DNA from: Anoplopoma fimbria
Lineage: Eukaryota > Chordata > Actinopteri > Perciformes > Anoplopomatidae
Assembly (NCBI RefSeq): GCF_027596085.1
Contig: NC_072465.1
Span: 5,206,102-5,270,101 of the forward strand
Length of the DNA stretch: 64,000 nt
Direction: 5' to 3'
The translations under genes were made by a program, and so were the position numbers. The notes beneath the pieces were generated by a model. That model made no database searches. It was not told where the DNA came from and saw only the letters and a program-made list of their open reading frames with translations. Positions 42,364 through 56,339 of the stretch are shown here, piece after piece. Numbering within the stretch: position 1 is the stretch's first letter; each line of letters opens with the position of its first letter.

Positions 42364-45300
42364 ATAAACACCTAAAAAAAGGACCCAGTATCAGAATAAT
42401 CAGTCATTATTATTAATCCTGTTCACTGACACCTTCCCTCCTACTGCTGATGTGGGAATACTGCCTGGGCAGGTAGAGCGAGGAGGGTCAGTCTGTGGGC
42501 AAAGGGGTTGAAAAAAAATCAAGTTTATACTTGAAGATAAGCTTTGTTACAGATGTTTTGATAAATTACACTTATTTGCTTTTTTCTTGCGAAGGCCTTA
42601 TTGCACTCACAGTAGTTGTTAAAGTGTAAAATCTTTCAATTCTCTCCGCCACTGCCTCCATGTGAGAGTGTGTATGTTTGTTAGTGTGTGTATTTTCCAA
42701 TCCATTAATCTCACTCACTGCTTTCTTAAACTACTGATAACATGCTCCTGGTTCTTATAAATACAGAACTGGTTCCAATTTAGAACCGGCTGTGGGGGGC
42801 AGCCTAAGTACTGCTGGCACTGTAGAGCCCCCGATACTAAACTAAACAAAGTAAACACATTTATGGTATTGTATATATTAAAGCAGGATATGGCCTACTG
42901 ACATTTACTGTTGCAGTGTTGCTTTAAAGGGATGAACTTTAAATTAAAACCTACCAATGAGCTGGGACATCAGTTAAATCCCGCTTTTGGTCTGGTATGA
43001 CAAACCAAACTTTACAGAAGATATTTCTGTGAAACTGACATAGCTGGGTTAGTTAACTGACTTAATGCCTGTTCTCCCCTCTGCTGTTACACTATGGTAT
43101 ATTTGATCATTTAGCCTATACTTATCCTTTAAGTGGCGCTTGTGACAAGAGTGACTGCTTCAGTAAGGATTACTTACGCTACGGGCCGCACTGCATGCGT
43201 GACAGCTGCCTCACTGAACTGCTGCCCCTCTCACAAGAGTATATGTCCACACAGACAGTGTTGCTCCTGCTGCTAGTTCGGCTTTCAACGTAGAGTTTGC
43301 CATTCATTTTATTTCATTTTAAATGCCATTTTAATTTACATTAGGTAGAAGAAAAAGTTAAGAAGTCTGTGCTCATTTGAAAATAATAATAATAATAACA
43401 ATCCACAATCAAAAGCTGGTACTTTATTAATTTATGGAGCCATGCATGTCACTGCATTTTCCACAACATTGTTCACAGGGAACCTATCCACAGAAAGACC
43501 CTCGAAGGCTTTTATTTTAAAACGGAAACTATAGCAATGTTGTTGGTATTATGTTAAAATACTGTCATCATTTCGCTTTTTATTTTTTCTGTGAACCGCA
43601 CGCAGCACGCTCTAACCTGTTAACATGGGCGGAAAAATAAAAAAGAACAGGTGCTGTGAAGCACAAGTGCTGCTCATGCAGGCAGCTTGGCCCCGGGCCT
43701 TAGGGTTGCTTTAATGAAAAGGACCATAAAGAAGAACATAGGCAATGAAAGTCATGTAGCTGACCTCAGAGGCTTTTGGAGAGCCTCAGTTAAGACAAAT
43801 CTTATAGACACATACTGCAGATTGTAGGATTACAGCGACCCCGATGACTTTTGACAGTGATACTGTATATGTAAGAGCTGATGTGGCCAGATGTGTAGAG
43901 CCTAGGTGTGAACGCAGACACAAAGAGCTGATGGAAACACAGCCATGGCTCCAGTCACATCACTCTGCTCACGCCGGCCCGTCCTGTCTCCACTTATTGA
44001 GTGGGAGAGTGAGAGGCGCCTGGGCTGCACCAGCAGCTGTGGGATCAGGTGGCGGTTCTTTGCAGGTCCCAGGCCATACGATCCTGTCCTCCCGTCCTTC
44101 CTGCCTCGTCTCTCCCACAACTGATCAGCATGCATGCGCACCTGCCAAGACGAGTGAGGGAGAGGATACTGCCATGATGACTTTGAGGAGCGCGGTTGTC
44201 ACCTCACCCTTTTTTTCCCACAGTTGTAATCCTGGAGCTGTCAGGGGGGTGGAGAGTTATGCTCTGACCAGCGAGAGGGCATTTTGTCATAGAGATGAAA
44301 AGAGGGGGAAAAAGAATGTGGGCAGCGGAGGCCTATAAACTTGTTTTATTGCATTGCAGAGAAGCGCTTCCGTGGAGCACATGCTTTTAATTAATGATAC
44401 CCCCACCTGACCCTGCACTACTTTTTGCTGTTCTGCTAACAGCCGGAGCGCCCTGAGCGTCAAGCAGAGAATTGCCCTGGCACTGCGTGGACTTGGTGCA
44501 TCCATCCTTGAATTGAACTAATGGACCACAATTTACGGCTGCAATATTTGCCTATTATTCTCAGTGTGATCGTCTCTTTAGTTGCAACAAGTAATCACAA
44601 CTTTCAGTGTCGATGCAATGCCATGCTGGGAAAATTGCTTTTTTTATTTTAAAAGGCAAGTACTGTGAAATTGGGGGCTTTTGACCCTGATTTATGCATA
44701 ATTCAATTTGTTTTTGGAACTGTATCCTGTTTAATTCCTTGGATGTTATCAATGTGTATATGTACGGTACTGCATTATCATAAACCAATACTTTTGACAA
44801 CACAATGGTGAGTGCATTGTGAATGCATACTGCTTGTCAGAGAGGATATGAAAAATACATGGGAATCAGGTAGGGAAAGTGCAGGCCAACATCAAAGCCA
44901 TCACACAAAAGACAGGAAGAGCGGCCTCATGAAAGATTGATGAGGCACTTAAAACTAAGATTAAAAAAGTATCTGGGAAAACAAAAAGGAATCTTTTATA
45001 ACTCATCATAAACAACAGAGGGGGCTTCACTTTCACAAGAGGACTCCTGGAATATAGATTACTGGATTTGTGACCTGGAATGACCGGGGCACTGTACAAA
45101 GTCTGTCTTTTTCAGCTATGATGGGCCTTGATAGTGGGTCATATATAATGGATGCCACAGCAGAAGGAAATGGGAAAGGTTCCCCTGCCCTCCACTCTTT
45201 TATTAATCCTTCAACATTTGATCTTAGACCATTGACCTGGGATCTTTCCTGTTTTGGAGAGGGTGTGTAAACGACCAAAATGATATGACGAATAAAGGAG

Positions 45301-45526
45301 GAGGCATCTGCTTTGAATCGATGTCAGAAGCAGAAGTCCTATTCCTCAGGGGGGCGCAGCAAATGCTTTTCAAACAATTAGAAAAGTCAGACATTGATTG
45401 AACGCATATGAGTCTCTGTTGGCATAAGACGGAGGCTTTATTGCTGCAAGGAGCTTCTTTTAAAGTGTTCAGACAGTTTGGTGCCTGGTGTGTGAAATCT
45501 GTGATATCAATACGGAAATCGGAGTA
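42364..45526. other. Non-coding, includes one long unrecognised open frame
   Basis: The plus frame 43844-44338 is open for 164 codons in a locally GC-richer segment, but shows no domain, no splice context and a composition typical of chance translation. An (AAT)n of about five units lies at 43382-43397. The sequence near 44385-44500 (TTAATTAATGATACCCCC onward) looks unique and compact. Confidence 0.45.
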
Positions 45527-45675
<149 letters not shown>

Positions 45676-45829
45676 GAAACACAATGACACATGTAGGTGG
45701 GTCTACATCTATCTTTACCCTTGAACTTGAATATCCCTCACAAAACAGGTCTAGGTATGGCAAAGCGTGTATGTCGGTCAGTATGCAGATCGTGGTGTTG
45801 GTCATTCAGTCAGTCCACCATTTTGGTTT

Positions 45830-46080
45830 AAACTCAATTTTCTCAACAACTATGGATTATCATGAAATTTTGGTACAGTCACCCATGGTCCCCAGAGGAT
45901 GAATCCTAATGACTTTGGTCTTTTTGTTTGGTGCCAACAACACTGACGTTGACATGATGTTTGTTTTCTAATGAAATGTCTCTGCAACTACTGGATGTAT
46001 AGCTAAGAAATGTGGTGCAGATATATATTGTGCTCAGAGGATGAATCCTAATGACTTTAGTGATCCTGTACATAAAGGCT
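45830..46080 (+). repeat. Teleost repeat family A, copy 2
   Basis: Two tandem units. The 19-mer GATGAATCCTAATGACTTT appears identically at 45898 and 46039. The preceding blocks (ACTATGGATTATCATGAAAT and ACTGGATGTATAGC) match the unit start of copy 1. Confidence 0.7.
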
Positions 46081-47564
46081 TTCATTGTGTCTACTAAACT
46101 TCTAAAGCTACTTAGCTACTTGTTTTCATTTTAATTATAAAAATTAATATCTAATTCCTCTGTGAAGCACTCAATCAACATGTGTTGGTTTTAAATGTGG
46201 TCTAGAAATAAATAAAATGCACTTGACTGTTTAAGTCAGCTTTACAAAATGATTAGCTGCAGTGGATTCATCCTGAGGACCCAACGCACACAGGATCTAT
46301 ATTAACAATTTATAAGCAGGGCTTTAACAAAATTGCGTTTTTTAATGCCCTGGTTAAAGTTCATGGTACATTTCACATGACACAGTTGGACTTACATCAC
46401 TGCACATATACATACAGCGGCCACTTATTAGTGCGTCCTGACACGTTGCCATCTACTGTGGGTTTGTAAATCCCCTTGAGGTTGGAATTAGTCATGTTAA
46501 TAAGAACTAACCATGAGACCATTCCATCAGATGGTAGAGAGAGGGAGACAGAAAAGCAGTTATTCAACAGCCAAAGCTGGAATGCAGATCATGTATTTTT
46601 AATGAGCTCGTGGTAAGATCAGACATTGGAAAGGGCCAAACATCTTTGGGATATTTCATTCCTCTAAACGCCACAAATGAAATGAACAAATATTTTGGGT
46701 TATGTAGTAAGCAGCTATGGTAGCAACATCAGCACACAGTGGTGACTCTGGAGGGAGGGAGGGTTGGCTGTCTATGACCTTTAATATGCTTTTCATATCA
46801 CCAAACAGAGGTTCTGCTCATATGGGCCTATTTCCCAGGGCTGTGTTTTACAACAGAAAGTGTTTACAAGCATACAAGAATACAAGACATATATGTTTTA
46901 ATCTTGTTCTTTAGGCACTACACACACACATATCATACGCACCAGGCCCTGAGGGAATTACAGGGGCATTCATTCAGTTTTCATTTGAGATAGGTATGCA
47001 GAGAAAAAGAGGAAATATATTGCAATTGTACAAAACTTTACCCAGTGGGCTGTAGTAATGCGGCTGGAAGGTTGTGTGTACAGAAAGATATCCATGAATA
47101 ATAAGAAATTCTGAATTGAACTGTACAACAATTTCCTTTCACTCATATTCTTTTAAATGTCAACAGTGTGTATAAGTGTGTGTTGCCTATGTGTGTGTGT
47201 TAGATCAAACAACATTGTCCTCAAGATTAGAAGTAAAATTTCTACGTTTAATATTTAAAATATTGAAAACTAGGCCTGACTGTCTGATGGGAAAACGAAG
47301 AAATAGATAATATGTTATTTCTTTTTTAAACATTTTCTTAGACTTAGTCAGAATAACTGCATTAGTCGTTTTCATAGCTGTGAATATATGAATAACGTAA
47401 AATTGATCTTTTGAGACACTCAACTCCTGTTCATTTGGTGAATCTGAAACTTTTTTAATTTGCACCTTCATAGAAAACATAGATCGCCTTGGGGTCATGT
47501 CAGTTTCAATGAATACTATTTACAGTTCTTCCTATACCAATAACAGTGTAGGAAAAGCCTCTGA
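46081..47564. other. Non-coding, nothing recognised
   Basis: AT-rich with short TG runs near 47167-47200. No exon or element identified. Confidence 0.5.
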
Positions 47565-48010
47565 TACAGCCTAAAGTTCTTGATTGGGTATTAGCAAGTA
47601 CCCTGGTCTATGCACCGATCCGATCATGTTATCATATGTTGTCATATCAATACATATCACTCACTACCTGATTGATACATCCTGCCCAATCAGCACTGAG
47701 CGTGTGCAACTCTCAACAGGGATGAGAAAAAAAGAATGGCTCAACTGTTAGTGACTTCAGTTATCAGCTCCGTAAAAAGACAACTGCTGTGTCCGAGGTT
47801 GATAATGGAAGTAGCTAACTAGTGAGCAACCTTGCCTATATCTCGTCTCTGTTGCACACGCACAGTGCCGATCAGACAATAGCAGATAGAGTAACGTTAG
47901 CCGGAGCTAGCAAAATGGTGGCATTTTTCATCCAATGTTATCGGCTGATATGAAGTTCAGGTATTGCAATCTGTATGGGGAAAGAAATAAAAGGTATTGA
48001 AACATCTCAA
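47565..48010. repeat. Possible degraded hAT-like non-autonomous repeat
   Basis: One end carries GATTGGGTATTAGCAAGTAC and GCACCGATCCGATC; the other carries TATCGGCTGATATGAAGT and GGTATTGCAATC. Such GTATCGG/CCGAT words mark fish hAT-type repeats. The middle is richer in GC (GTTAGCCGGAGCTAGC). Boundaries and terminal repeats are not clear. Confidence 0.3.
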
Positions 48011-49603
48011 ATTTCAATAGGTACATTTTTTTATTGCACAAAAGTTAAAACCTATACATAAAATTCTCTTAAGCATCATCCACCCCTCCTCTGCCCTTCC
48101 AGTATGTTGAGCTGATGAGCAGGATTGTGTGTTGGTTTGTGCATTTTAGGGCAATCTCAATCATTCACTGGTTAGGAGAACTGCTCTGTGGTATCGTTTT
48201 TTGTTTGACACATATTGAATTCACAGATGGAGAGTGGAATTGCATTGTAATGAGGTTGCTTTGGCCATTTAAATACTTTTTTCCACTGGGAAAACATTAC
48301 CATTTGTTACAACTGTCACAAATCCAAGCTGACCAGTTTCCATTTTCCAAGAGGAAAGCAAAGGCTTTCAAACTTACGGGTGGAGAGTAACTTTAAGGTC
48401 AAGGTTTGAAATCATTTGATGTTAAAACAAGGATTTGATGTTTAGCCAAATGTCAGTTTCATGGCCATAGATGCATGTGTGTCTACAGTATATATGAGTA
48501 TGTGTGTTTACGATGACACATACACTTGTGAAACTATCTTTTCATTAAAACTATTCCCATTTATATAATCTTAGTAATAAAACGTTTCCATTGATGACAA
48601 GACAGAACACCTCTAGCCTTTATGCTTTCTTAGTCGTGTTCAGGTGCATATGTGATGACTTTGTCCTAGATGAAACAATTTCAAACAGCTGCTATGTCGC
48701 TACCTCCTCTATCAGCATGAGCCCAGATGTATAACCTTTTAAACAAAGGCTCACTTGCTCTGCCTCAGGCCACACTTGCCAGTTTGCTTTCTTGTCAAGG
48801 CAGAAAGGAAAAAGTACATAAGAGAGACGTGCGCATAGATGAAGGGGAAGAACGTCGGCGACAAGTAAAAACTCTGACAGACAGGCGGCGAGACGCTGAT
48901 AGCATTCTATTGACATGTCTGGAATACACATTTACACATCAAACATTTGCTCGGCTCATTTAAAAGCCATGTGCTTTCAGAAGATGTCTTCAGTTGCCGG
49001 CAGAAATGGAAATAAAAACAGGAATTGTGTCTTGTAGGCATATCCGCACACAGAATATTCACACCAAAAAAAAAGAGACAGTAACATAATGGAGAATCCA
49101 CAGGAACAGGAACATGCCCAGGAATATGCATAGGAAGATATGCACACAAACACAATAAGCTAGACTAGACGACAACAGACAAATATTTAGCTTTAATACC
49201 AGATATTCACACCGACATCAAGCCAAAGTCATTCCATCTCATTGCTTCAAATTAACAGACTGCTGCTGGAGCGGAGACTGATGCCAATAAACTGAAGCTG
49301 TTGTAGGATAAAAACATAAATCGCACAACATAGCTTTTCAGTCGTTCAGTTGTTCTTCATGATTATGTTGTAAAAAGCTAGTAGTGGTAACTCACATCAA
49401 ATGATCTGAGCATGACTGTAAAGCAAATCTGTGTTTGAGTATCTAAAGTATCCTTTGATTTTGACTCTAAACTGCATGTGAGTAAATGGTGGATAAGCAC
49501 CACATTCTTGCTCAACACAAGAATGGGTAGGCAACACATTGTCACTCCTCACATACTGACGCTTTGTCTGATCCCACACTTTCTAAGGCACTGGGTAGTC
49601 ACT
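48011..49603. other. Non-coding, nothing recognised
   Basis: No repeat family or exon identified. Open frames at 48115-48390 (plus) and 48692-48931 (minus) have no motif. Confidence 0.5.
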
Positions 49604-49990
49604 TTAAACTTGGTTAATATTGTGAATTAAAACCAAACCCAATGATTAGGTTTAGGTAACAAAACCACTTACTGAGGTTTAGGAAAAACATCATGGTTAG
49701 GCTTAAAATAATTATGAATACTAAGTAAAATGTAAACGTATGATAAGTACGGAATACACGCCAGAAACATCAACTCTATATATCTCAACAAACACTTTGG
49801 GACAGCAGTGTCCTGGTGTTAGTCCTATGTCGGTTTGTCCCTGTTGAAAAACTAAAACTGTATTATGATGTGACAACACCATGGTTAAGGTTTTGTTAAG
49901 TTTAAGGAAAGAACGTGGTTTCATTTAAAATAAGTACTTAGTTAAGGTTAGAAAAACATCTTGGTTTGGATTAAAATCCCAATTTAGTTT
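49604..49990 (+). repeat. Teleost repeat family E, larger copy
   Basis: Two related units: ATTAGGTTTAGGTAACAAAA, GAGGTTTAGGAAAAACATC and ATGGTTAGGCTTAAAATAA (49640-49710), then AAGTACTTAGTTAAGGTTAG and AAAAACATCTTGGTTTGG (49932-49970). I recognise this as a common fish repeat of unknown class. Confidence 0.6.
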
Positions 49991-50280
49991 ATGTTAGGGT
50001 CCCCAGGAGGGCGGTGAACCTTCTTGTTAAATTACTTTTTCATTGTTAAATAGTTTGCATGAAGACATTTATCTGTGCCACATTTTTTTTCATTAATTAA
50101 TGCATTATATCATGTTAATTCATACAAATATTCACAGAGTAAACTACAAATTTTAGAACATTTTAATGAACTAGGTTACAGAGTGGGGTACATTTTTACA
50201 CATGAGCTGATTTAGTGGACTAGTCTTGTATTACATATATTTCTCGAGCTGGAGAATGTATAATGCATCATTACCTATAT

Positions 50281-50300
50281 AAAAACAACAACAACAACAA
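50281..50300. repeat. (AAC)n short tract
   Basis: Five ACA/AAC units after AAAA. Confidence 0.9.
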
Positions 50301-50873
50301 TGATCTGTTGTAAACAAGTCCATTCTGTAATACAATTATGTTTTGTAAAAAACATGTTCTTTTATCTTACAGTACATTTCTAAGGCAATATGTTGAGGTG
50401 GAACCTTTGTGTATCTTTCAGCCATGTATCTGCTCTCATCTCTGATATTGATTTCACTCTGAGGCAAACTTGTTTTGGCACAGCATTCTTCAGCCGAGGA
50501 GAGTGAAGAAGTGTGAAAGCATGTTTAGGAGCATGTTTTTTTTGTCTTTTTCGAATCTTTCTTATTTTAACCCAGGCAATGCTTGACACTGTCATGTGAT
50601 CAGCATTGTTGATATTTATAGCAAAAGTGGAAATATATTTATAAAAATATCAAATCAGACATGAAAGGTCTCAAGTCATATCCAAAGTAACCACATTTAA
50701 AAACCTGAATAGCTTTTAGCCAGAGGGAATAACTGCTGTCAAATGAACTTGTATTTAGCCTGTTATAGAGAGATCAATATGTTTTTCAAAGTGCTGAGCT
50801 GTGTGTATCATTGCACAGGCTCCTATAGCAAGCAAAGATTATCCAATGTAGTGTGTGTCTATGTAAAGAATCA
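50301..50873. other. Non-coding, nothing recognised
   Basis: AT-rich single-copy-looking DNA. The minus frame 50380-50595 has no motif. Confidence 0.5.
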
Positions 50874-50945
50874 TTTCTCTGACATTTAGCAGATGCCCTC
50901 AATCTCCAGCCGGAACCATAAGGATCACAATAAAGCAAGATAAAG
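50874..50945 (-). repeat. SINE-tail-like repeat (family D), inverted diverged copy
   Basis: GACATTTAGCAGATGCCCTC followed by AATCTCCAGCCGG is the reverse complement of a diverged version of the motif at 17915-17985. Confidence 0.55.
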
Positions 50946-51884
50946 TTCTCCTCATGCATGGCTGGTCTCAAATCATGGGAGGAAAACCTTCGTGACTAAG
51001 TACAGATCCATCTTCTAATGTTATTCATGTATGTTAGTTAATGGAAAACATGCCTGGCAGACATCGATCCCGAGCCAGTGAGCAGGAGGCAGAAATGTCT
51101 TTATTGTATTTCACCTAAACAGGCCTTTCATCTTACTTACAGTATTGACATCACATGGGGGGAGAGAGAATGATGCAAAGGAAAGAGGGAGACAGAGGAC
51201 CACTTACTCTAGCCTAATTAGAACCTGATCACTTTATCCACAAGAGTTTAATATGTGTGACGCACGGGAATATGTACCGCTACAATTCATTTGTGCAGAG
51301 ATAAAACATTTTAGTTGTGACAGTCTTATATAAAAAGCAGAGAGGAAGCGAGGGGGAGAGAGAAAATAGAGGCTTTATTGCAATGCATCCAAATATATCC
51401 AGGCGATGTGTTACCAAATATGCAGGACCTATTTATGTCAGTGAGCATCAGTGCATCCCACTTACAGACAGAGAGTGCTGCGTCGACTCCTCAGCATAGC
51501 CGGGTGTACAATGCGCGTCACGGGGGAACAGCCTTATTGTTTAGGGATCTGCAGTCACCTTTTAACTCAGATTATATGGCTAGATTACACCCCTAAATGG
51601 GAACTCCACTTCCAAGACACTGATGTGTAACGACCAACTCAAATGACCCATGACTGAGCTGGGAGGAAACACGCCTCAGGGGCAGACAAGAATCTACTGA
51701 GTAGATCCTTATAGTTTGAGGCATTCAATGATTTTCCACTAAGTATAGTGATGACTATGAGAAAGTGTAAGAAAAAAGTCTAGTTAGACCAACTTCTCCT
51801 GCGCACTAAGGTAGGAAAGTTTGTCTGTTATCACGTTGTGCTTAAAGATAGTGAGGTGTTTGCAAAGGGAGAGGGGGGTTGGAG
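50946..51884. other. Non-coding, nothing recognised
   Basis: No exon. The two overlapping plus frames 51317-51499 and 51378-51596 have no recognised motif. Confidence 0.5.
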
Positions 51885-52125
51885 CACAGCAGCGATATAG
51901 AGATAGGGAGATGGAGAAAGGGGGGAGGGAGGGGGAGATTGTTCTGCATGCAAACTGGGAATAGTTTCTCACAGCAGAAGGAGAACAACGCAGAGACGTC
52001 AGGCTGCGCTGCTCGATGCTAACCACTGTTGGCAATGAGGGGGCTTGACTCCTCCCACCCATGCAGGGCTCTGGGCCGGGTGGGAGGTGGTGGTGGGGGT
52101 GGGGGGTGACTCCCAGGAGGCTGCC
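51885..52125 (+). other. G-rich segment with two clusters of G-runs
   Basis: At 51920-51935 runs of 6, 3 and 5 G are separated by single A. At 52073-52106 five runs of at least three G fall within 34 nt, with spacers of 2, 1, 10 and 1. These are G-quadruplex-prone on the plus strand. CpG density is modestly raised between them. No exon is recognised. Confidence 0.6.
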
Positions 52126-53399
52126 GGTGATTGAAATGGAAATTCGGGAAGTAATGCTTCAGAGGGAGGAAGTGTCTCGCTCTCCCTGCCAGTCAGTCTG
52201 TCTGTTCATCCTGCGGTGCTTTATTACTGTCACTTTCTGTTCGCATTAACCCATAATCATTCATGGCACATAATCACTTTCAGTGTGTTCAGCTCTGAAA
52301 TCCACGTGCAAGCTCCCAACTTGGAGCATAGAATTTTCCACAGATTTTCCCCCCCTTTTTAATATCCTATCAACAGACGCTATGCCAAACTCTTAAAGAA
52401 TAATGAAATTGTTGACAGGAATTGTGTTTTAACTGCCCACATTCATTTAATGAATCAATTTCATTTGAATACGATCAAATAAGAACACAGTTTGAAGCAT
52501 TTCCTGTTGATCCAAATAGCAACTACAATCATCATCTGATTGGCCTCATAGAAAGCCTATGAATGTTTACGACACACTATTAAGTCATTTATTGGAGACT
52601 TTAAACTTGTAAATATATTGCTAGTTGAATGAACCCCCCAATAAATATTGACTAATCTCCTTTCAAGCTACTCAAAAAAAATGTGTTTATATATTTATCT
52701 TTACGTTTGTTGCTTCTGGCAAATTACATGCTGAATGTCACAAACAGCAAAGCAGCTCTTTTCCCATTCATGCCTACTTCTGTCATTTCTGTGTTATTGT
52801 TAAAAGGCAAGATATCAAAATCTCTAAATCTTTGATTTATGCAGCCCCAACACTTCAGAGAATAAAGCCGCCCTAGGCTAGCAAGAGGTTTGACAGTGCA
52901 CTCACAATACAATGTATTCAGTCTGTGTGGTTGAAAAGGTCATTAATGATGGGCACAGACTCCTATGGTCAAAACGCCGATATCTCTTTATAGGGCAAAC
53001 AGGCCCTGCTGTGCCTCTCTGTCAAACCCTGGTGTGTGTATTCCAAACAATGCCAGACAAAATCACACACTTCACCCCCCCATCTATTATGTTATAAAAG
53101 ATCAGGATCCCTGGAGCACAGAAGAGGAAAGGAAAAAGGTAAATCGTATGCAAAGTGAGTTGAGTACGGGGCGCTTGTTTCAGTAGGCTGCAACCTTGTT
53201 TCCATAGTGAACGATATCCCTCCCTGTTTGAAGAGAAGTGGTGGACAAAGAGAGTAGGTGAAGTGAGGAGAGGAGGCGGGAGTGGGTTTGTGCTATCTAC
53301 TGTGTGCAGTTTTGGTAATTTAGAGGTGAAACAAGAGTCTAGAGCCATAAAAGCCACACTGTGAGGCTGTGTTTAGGCACAGTTGTGTTAGGAGCTAAA
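52126..53399. other. Non-coding, nothing recognised
   Basis: Mixed sequence. A purine-rich plus strand at about 53230-53290 is the only composition feature. The minus frame 53022-53357 has no motif. Confidence 0.5.
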
Positions 53400-53700
53400 T
53401 CAGAACCAGTACAAGAATCAGAATCAGAATCAGAACCAGAACCAGAACAATAATCAGAATCAGAATCAGAATCAGACAGAATCAGAATCAGCTTTATTGG
53501 CCATGTATGCGTATGCATATAGGAAATTTGACCCCGGTTTCTTCCGCTTACTAACGTACATATACAGATATAGACAAATAAACCAAAATCAAGGAGATCA
53601 ACGAAGAAAATAAAACATTTAACTATTATGTACACATAAATATAATATGCACAAGTATATACATTAACATAAATTAACATAAAACACAAAAACAATGACA
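53400..53700 (-). mobile_element. 3' tail of a non-LTR retrotransposon with (GATTCT)n end
   Basis: Read on the minus strand, the sequence runs through GAAACCGGGGTCAAATTTCC and CCAATAAAGCTGATTCTGAT into a run of imperfect GATTCT/GGTTCT units (53400-53490). An AATAAAGC motif followed by a short tandem tail is the 3' end of a common fish LINE. No RT coding sequence remains in this copy. The clade (Rex/CR1/L2-like) cannot be fixed from the tail. Confidence 0.65.
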
Positions 53701-53739
53701 ATGAAATGGAGATAAAAGTGCAATGATGCAGAGTAAATG

Positions 53740-54330
53740 CAACTTCTGGATGCTGAGTACTTTGCCAACATGCTGATGCTAAAGAGGAGGTAGGTTTATT
53801 GGCATGTTAACAAAGCACTAAATGCAAGGTACAACTGAGGCTGATACAAATGAAACTTTTGACCTGATGATGCTGCTTGATGGAAAGTTAAGGGATCATC
53901 AAAGTTAAAACAAATATCCTGAGGGGAGCATGAATATCTATTCCTAATTTCATGACAATCCATCAACTGTTGTGAAGATATTTTTGAGCCTAATGCAGAA
54001 GATAATTTGCAAAATTTAAAGAAGTATGTGGATCATTAAAGTATTTGGGATACATCCTCTGGGAACCATGAAGGCTGTACCAGACGTTGTCCCAATCCAT
54101 ACAGTAGATGTTGGGATAATTTTAAAAAGGATCATTTTTAACCTTCCAGTGTGGAAAAGGAAAATAAAGAAAGTCACAGTGAGTCCGATTTATCCTCAGG
54201 GGACCATGAATGTATCTGCCATAATTACAAGACATTCTATCCAATACATTCTGTCTGGAGCAAAGGGGTTGACCAACATTGCCCCCCCTAAAAAAACATC
54301 TGTGCATCTAAAATAAAACAGGTCTAAATT
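53740..54330 (-). repeat. Teleost repeat family A, copy 3 (inverted, three units)
   Basis: Three diverged units are visible as ATATCCTGAGGGGAGCATGA, ACATCCTCTGGGAACCATGA and TTATCCTCAGGGGACCATGA, each followed by a diverged CAATCCAT-type block. The left end carries GCATGTTAACAAAGCACTAA, matching the family's other end seen in copy 1. It directly abuts the LINE tail. Confidence 0.75.
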
Positions 54331-56339
54331 CAGTTATAAAGGTGTATATTCTGTTTAACATATACTAGTGTTTCAACAGCAATTAAAATGTTTTTTACAG
54401 TACTTATGGTGATATTTACTCTAGCAGTGTAAAATAAACCTTCAGACCTATCACGAATCGCTTCACCTTCCAATTCCAAAATCCATGCTTGCTGGGTAAA
54501 AACCGACAGCAGAAACCACAGATGAAAAACTAATTACTGAAAGAGTAGGAAAACACAGAGGAGTACTGAAACTGTAAAAGAGCAGGGGAGAGAGGAAAAT
54601 AAAAAATGTTCTTTGAGGCAATGAATGTGCAGTAATATGAAGTCAGTGTAAAAGAGAAGAGGGTGTCGTTTTCAAGGGCCTTGAAAACAGCTCCCTTGAT
54701 TTAAAGCAGTCGATAAGCACTTTCTCACGTGTGTGTTTCATGTGTGTTTAAAGTCAAAGACACACTTGTGCTGTTTTATCGGAACGCTGCTTGACTTGAT
54801 TATCTGGATTTCCTCTTGAAGGGAAAGTGATCTTTCATCATGAAGGTGCCAGCTGTTGACATCAGCTATCATGTTGTTTTTGTTGCAGTTATTGCTAATT
54901 GTGGAAAGGAGCACGATGATGCTGATTAGAGATGGAGTTGTTAGCTAGGGAGGTGATGGATGACAATAATTAAATTTGATCATACGCAAGCTAATAACAT
55001 GACAATATGTGACATTTTCATACCACGAAGCGTCTTCTTTGCTGATTAATAAACAACTTGATAATTGACACCGAACGGTGATAGAAAAAAGAAATACCAT
55101 CCGCAGAAACTCAAGCTGTTTGAGTGACAAGCTCTCCCTGTAGAGAGCCAAGCAAAAATACCACAGTATAGGTTTATCTCTCCATAATAAGATAAATGAA
55201 AAACTGATTTAACAGATCACCACCTTAGCTATTATTTCCTTCCAGCGCCAGGGTGTGATGCAAATTGTTTTATGATATATACAATCCTGGTCATGGCAAC
55301 GGGATCTTTACTGTGCTTGGCTTTTTCACATATTTGTGCCTATGTGAGTGAGTTCATTAGCACAAACAATAGTCTTGTTTTTGGAGCATGATCTGCAAAT
55401 GGAATATGACACCCCCAAAATAAGCGCTCAAACACCGGGGCGGTTTTCACAGGAGCTTATAAAACTGAAGAAATGTTAACAAAATCAATCTGCAAAAAGG
55501 CTAAGAGAGGGGTGATGGTGATATGGCCTTAAAGCAAAGAGGCGGAGGGGCGGGTCGGAGTACAGATATAGCTTCCAGAGAAGAATGAGACACGGCAGCG
55601 GTGAGAGGAGAGCTGAGGGATAGGAAAATCAGCATTTCAATTACATGAAAGCAATTGTTTTTTATCTTGAGTGCAAGTTAATGAAACTAATTAGTCTTTG
55701 CAGCATGAACCCTCTGGCATGTCAGATAATCGCCAGAGGCTTAGATAGTGCCTGTCAAGTTTTAGCTTACTGCAGTGGAGGGGAAAAACAAACAGGGCCT
55801 TATCGCTCCAGCAGGCATTACACCTGGGGTTTACATCAACTTCAAGACCTCTTTTCACCTTTCCAGGTTACTTACTGTCCATTTACATGAGGTATCCACA
55901 ACAAAACACTTCTCCCAACTACAGCCGTAGGGTCCTTAGAACAACTCAATTAGCATTTGATCGAGAACTCCACCAGGAAATTTGAATATCTATCTGTAAT
56001 AGTATGCAGCAGCCCTTGAGAGCCAAGGCTTCTATATGCTTTACAAAAGAATGTCTATTTGATGCACTGCTTTTCGGCACAGGTAGACAAAGACCTGCCT
56101 CCTTTCTTTATCACAATAAGTGTATTAATAATTTCACTGAAAAGCCTAAACTACCCAGGAATTACTGTTTGTGTTACTCATGGTGTCTACGAAGACAGTG
56201 AATCTGAATCAGACAAGGTTGGAGTGACTTGAGGGGAGACTGGATTTCACAGAGAAGGATGGACATATTATTCATATTAAAAGCAAGCTTTGTCTTGTAA
56301 TTCTCTCAAATATGTCATTAGACAATAATAATACCAAGA
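54331..56339. other. Non-coding, nothing recognised
   Basis: No repeats of note. Unique-looking parts around 54700-55250 and 55640-55900 carry no recognised exon. Confidence 0.5.

Noticed and set aside
43844..44338. 164-codon plus-strand open frame, the longest non-repeat ORF
   Set aside because: The composition is unlike a folded protein, with no motif, signal peptide or flanking splice signals. A search against fish proteomes and RNA-seq would settle it.
53339..53701. Minus-strand ORF with a Ser-Asp repeat
   Set aside because: The Ser-Asp run is the translation of the (GATTCT)n LINE tail, not a protein repeat.
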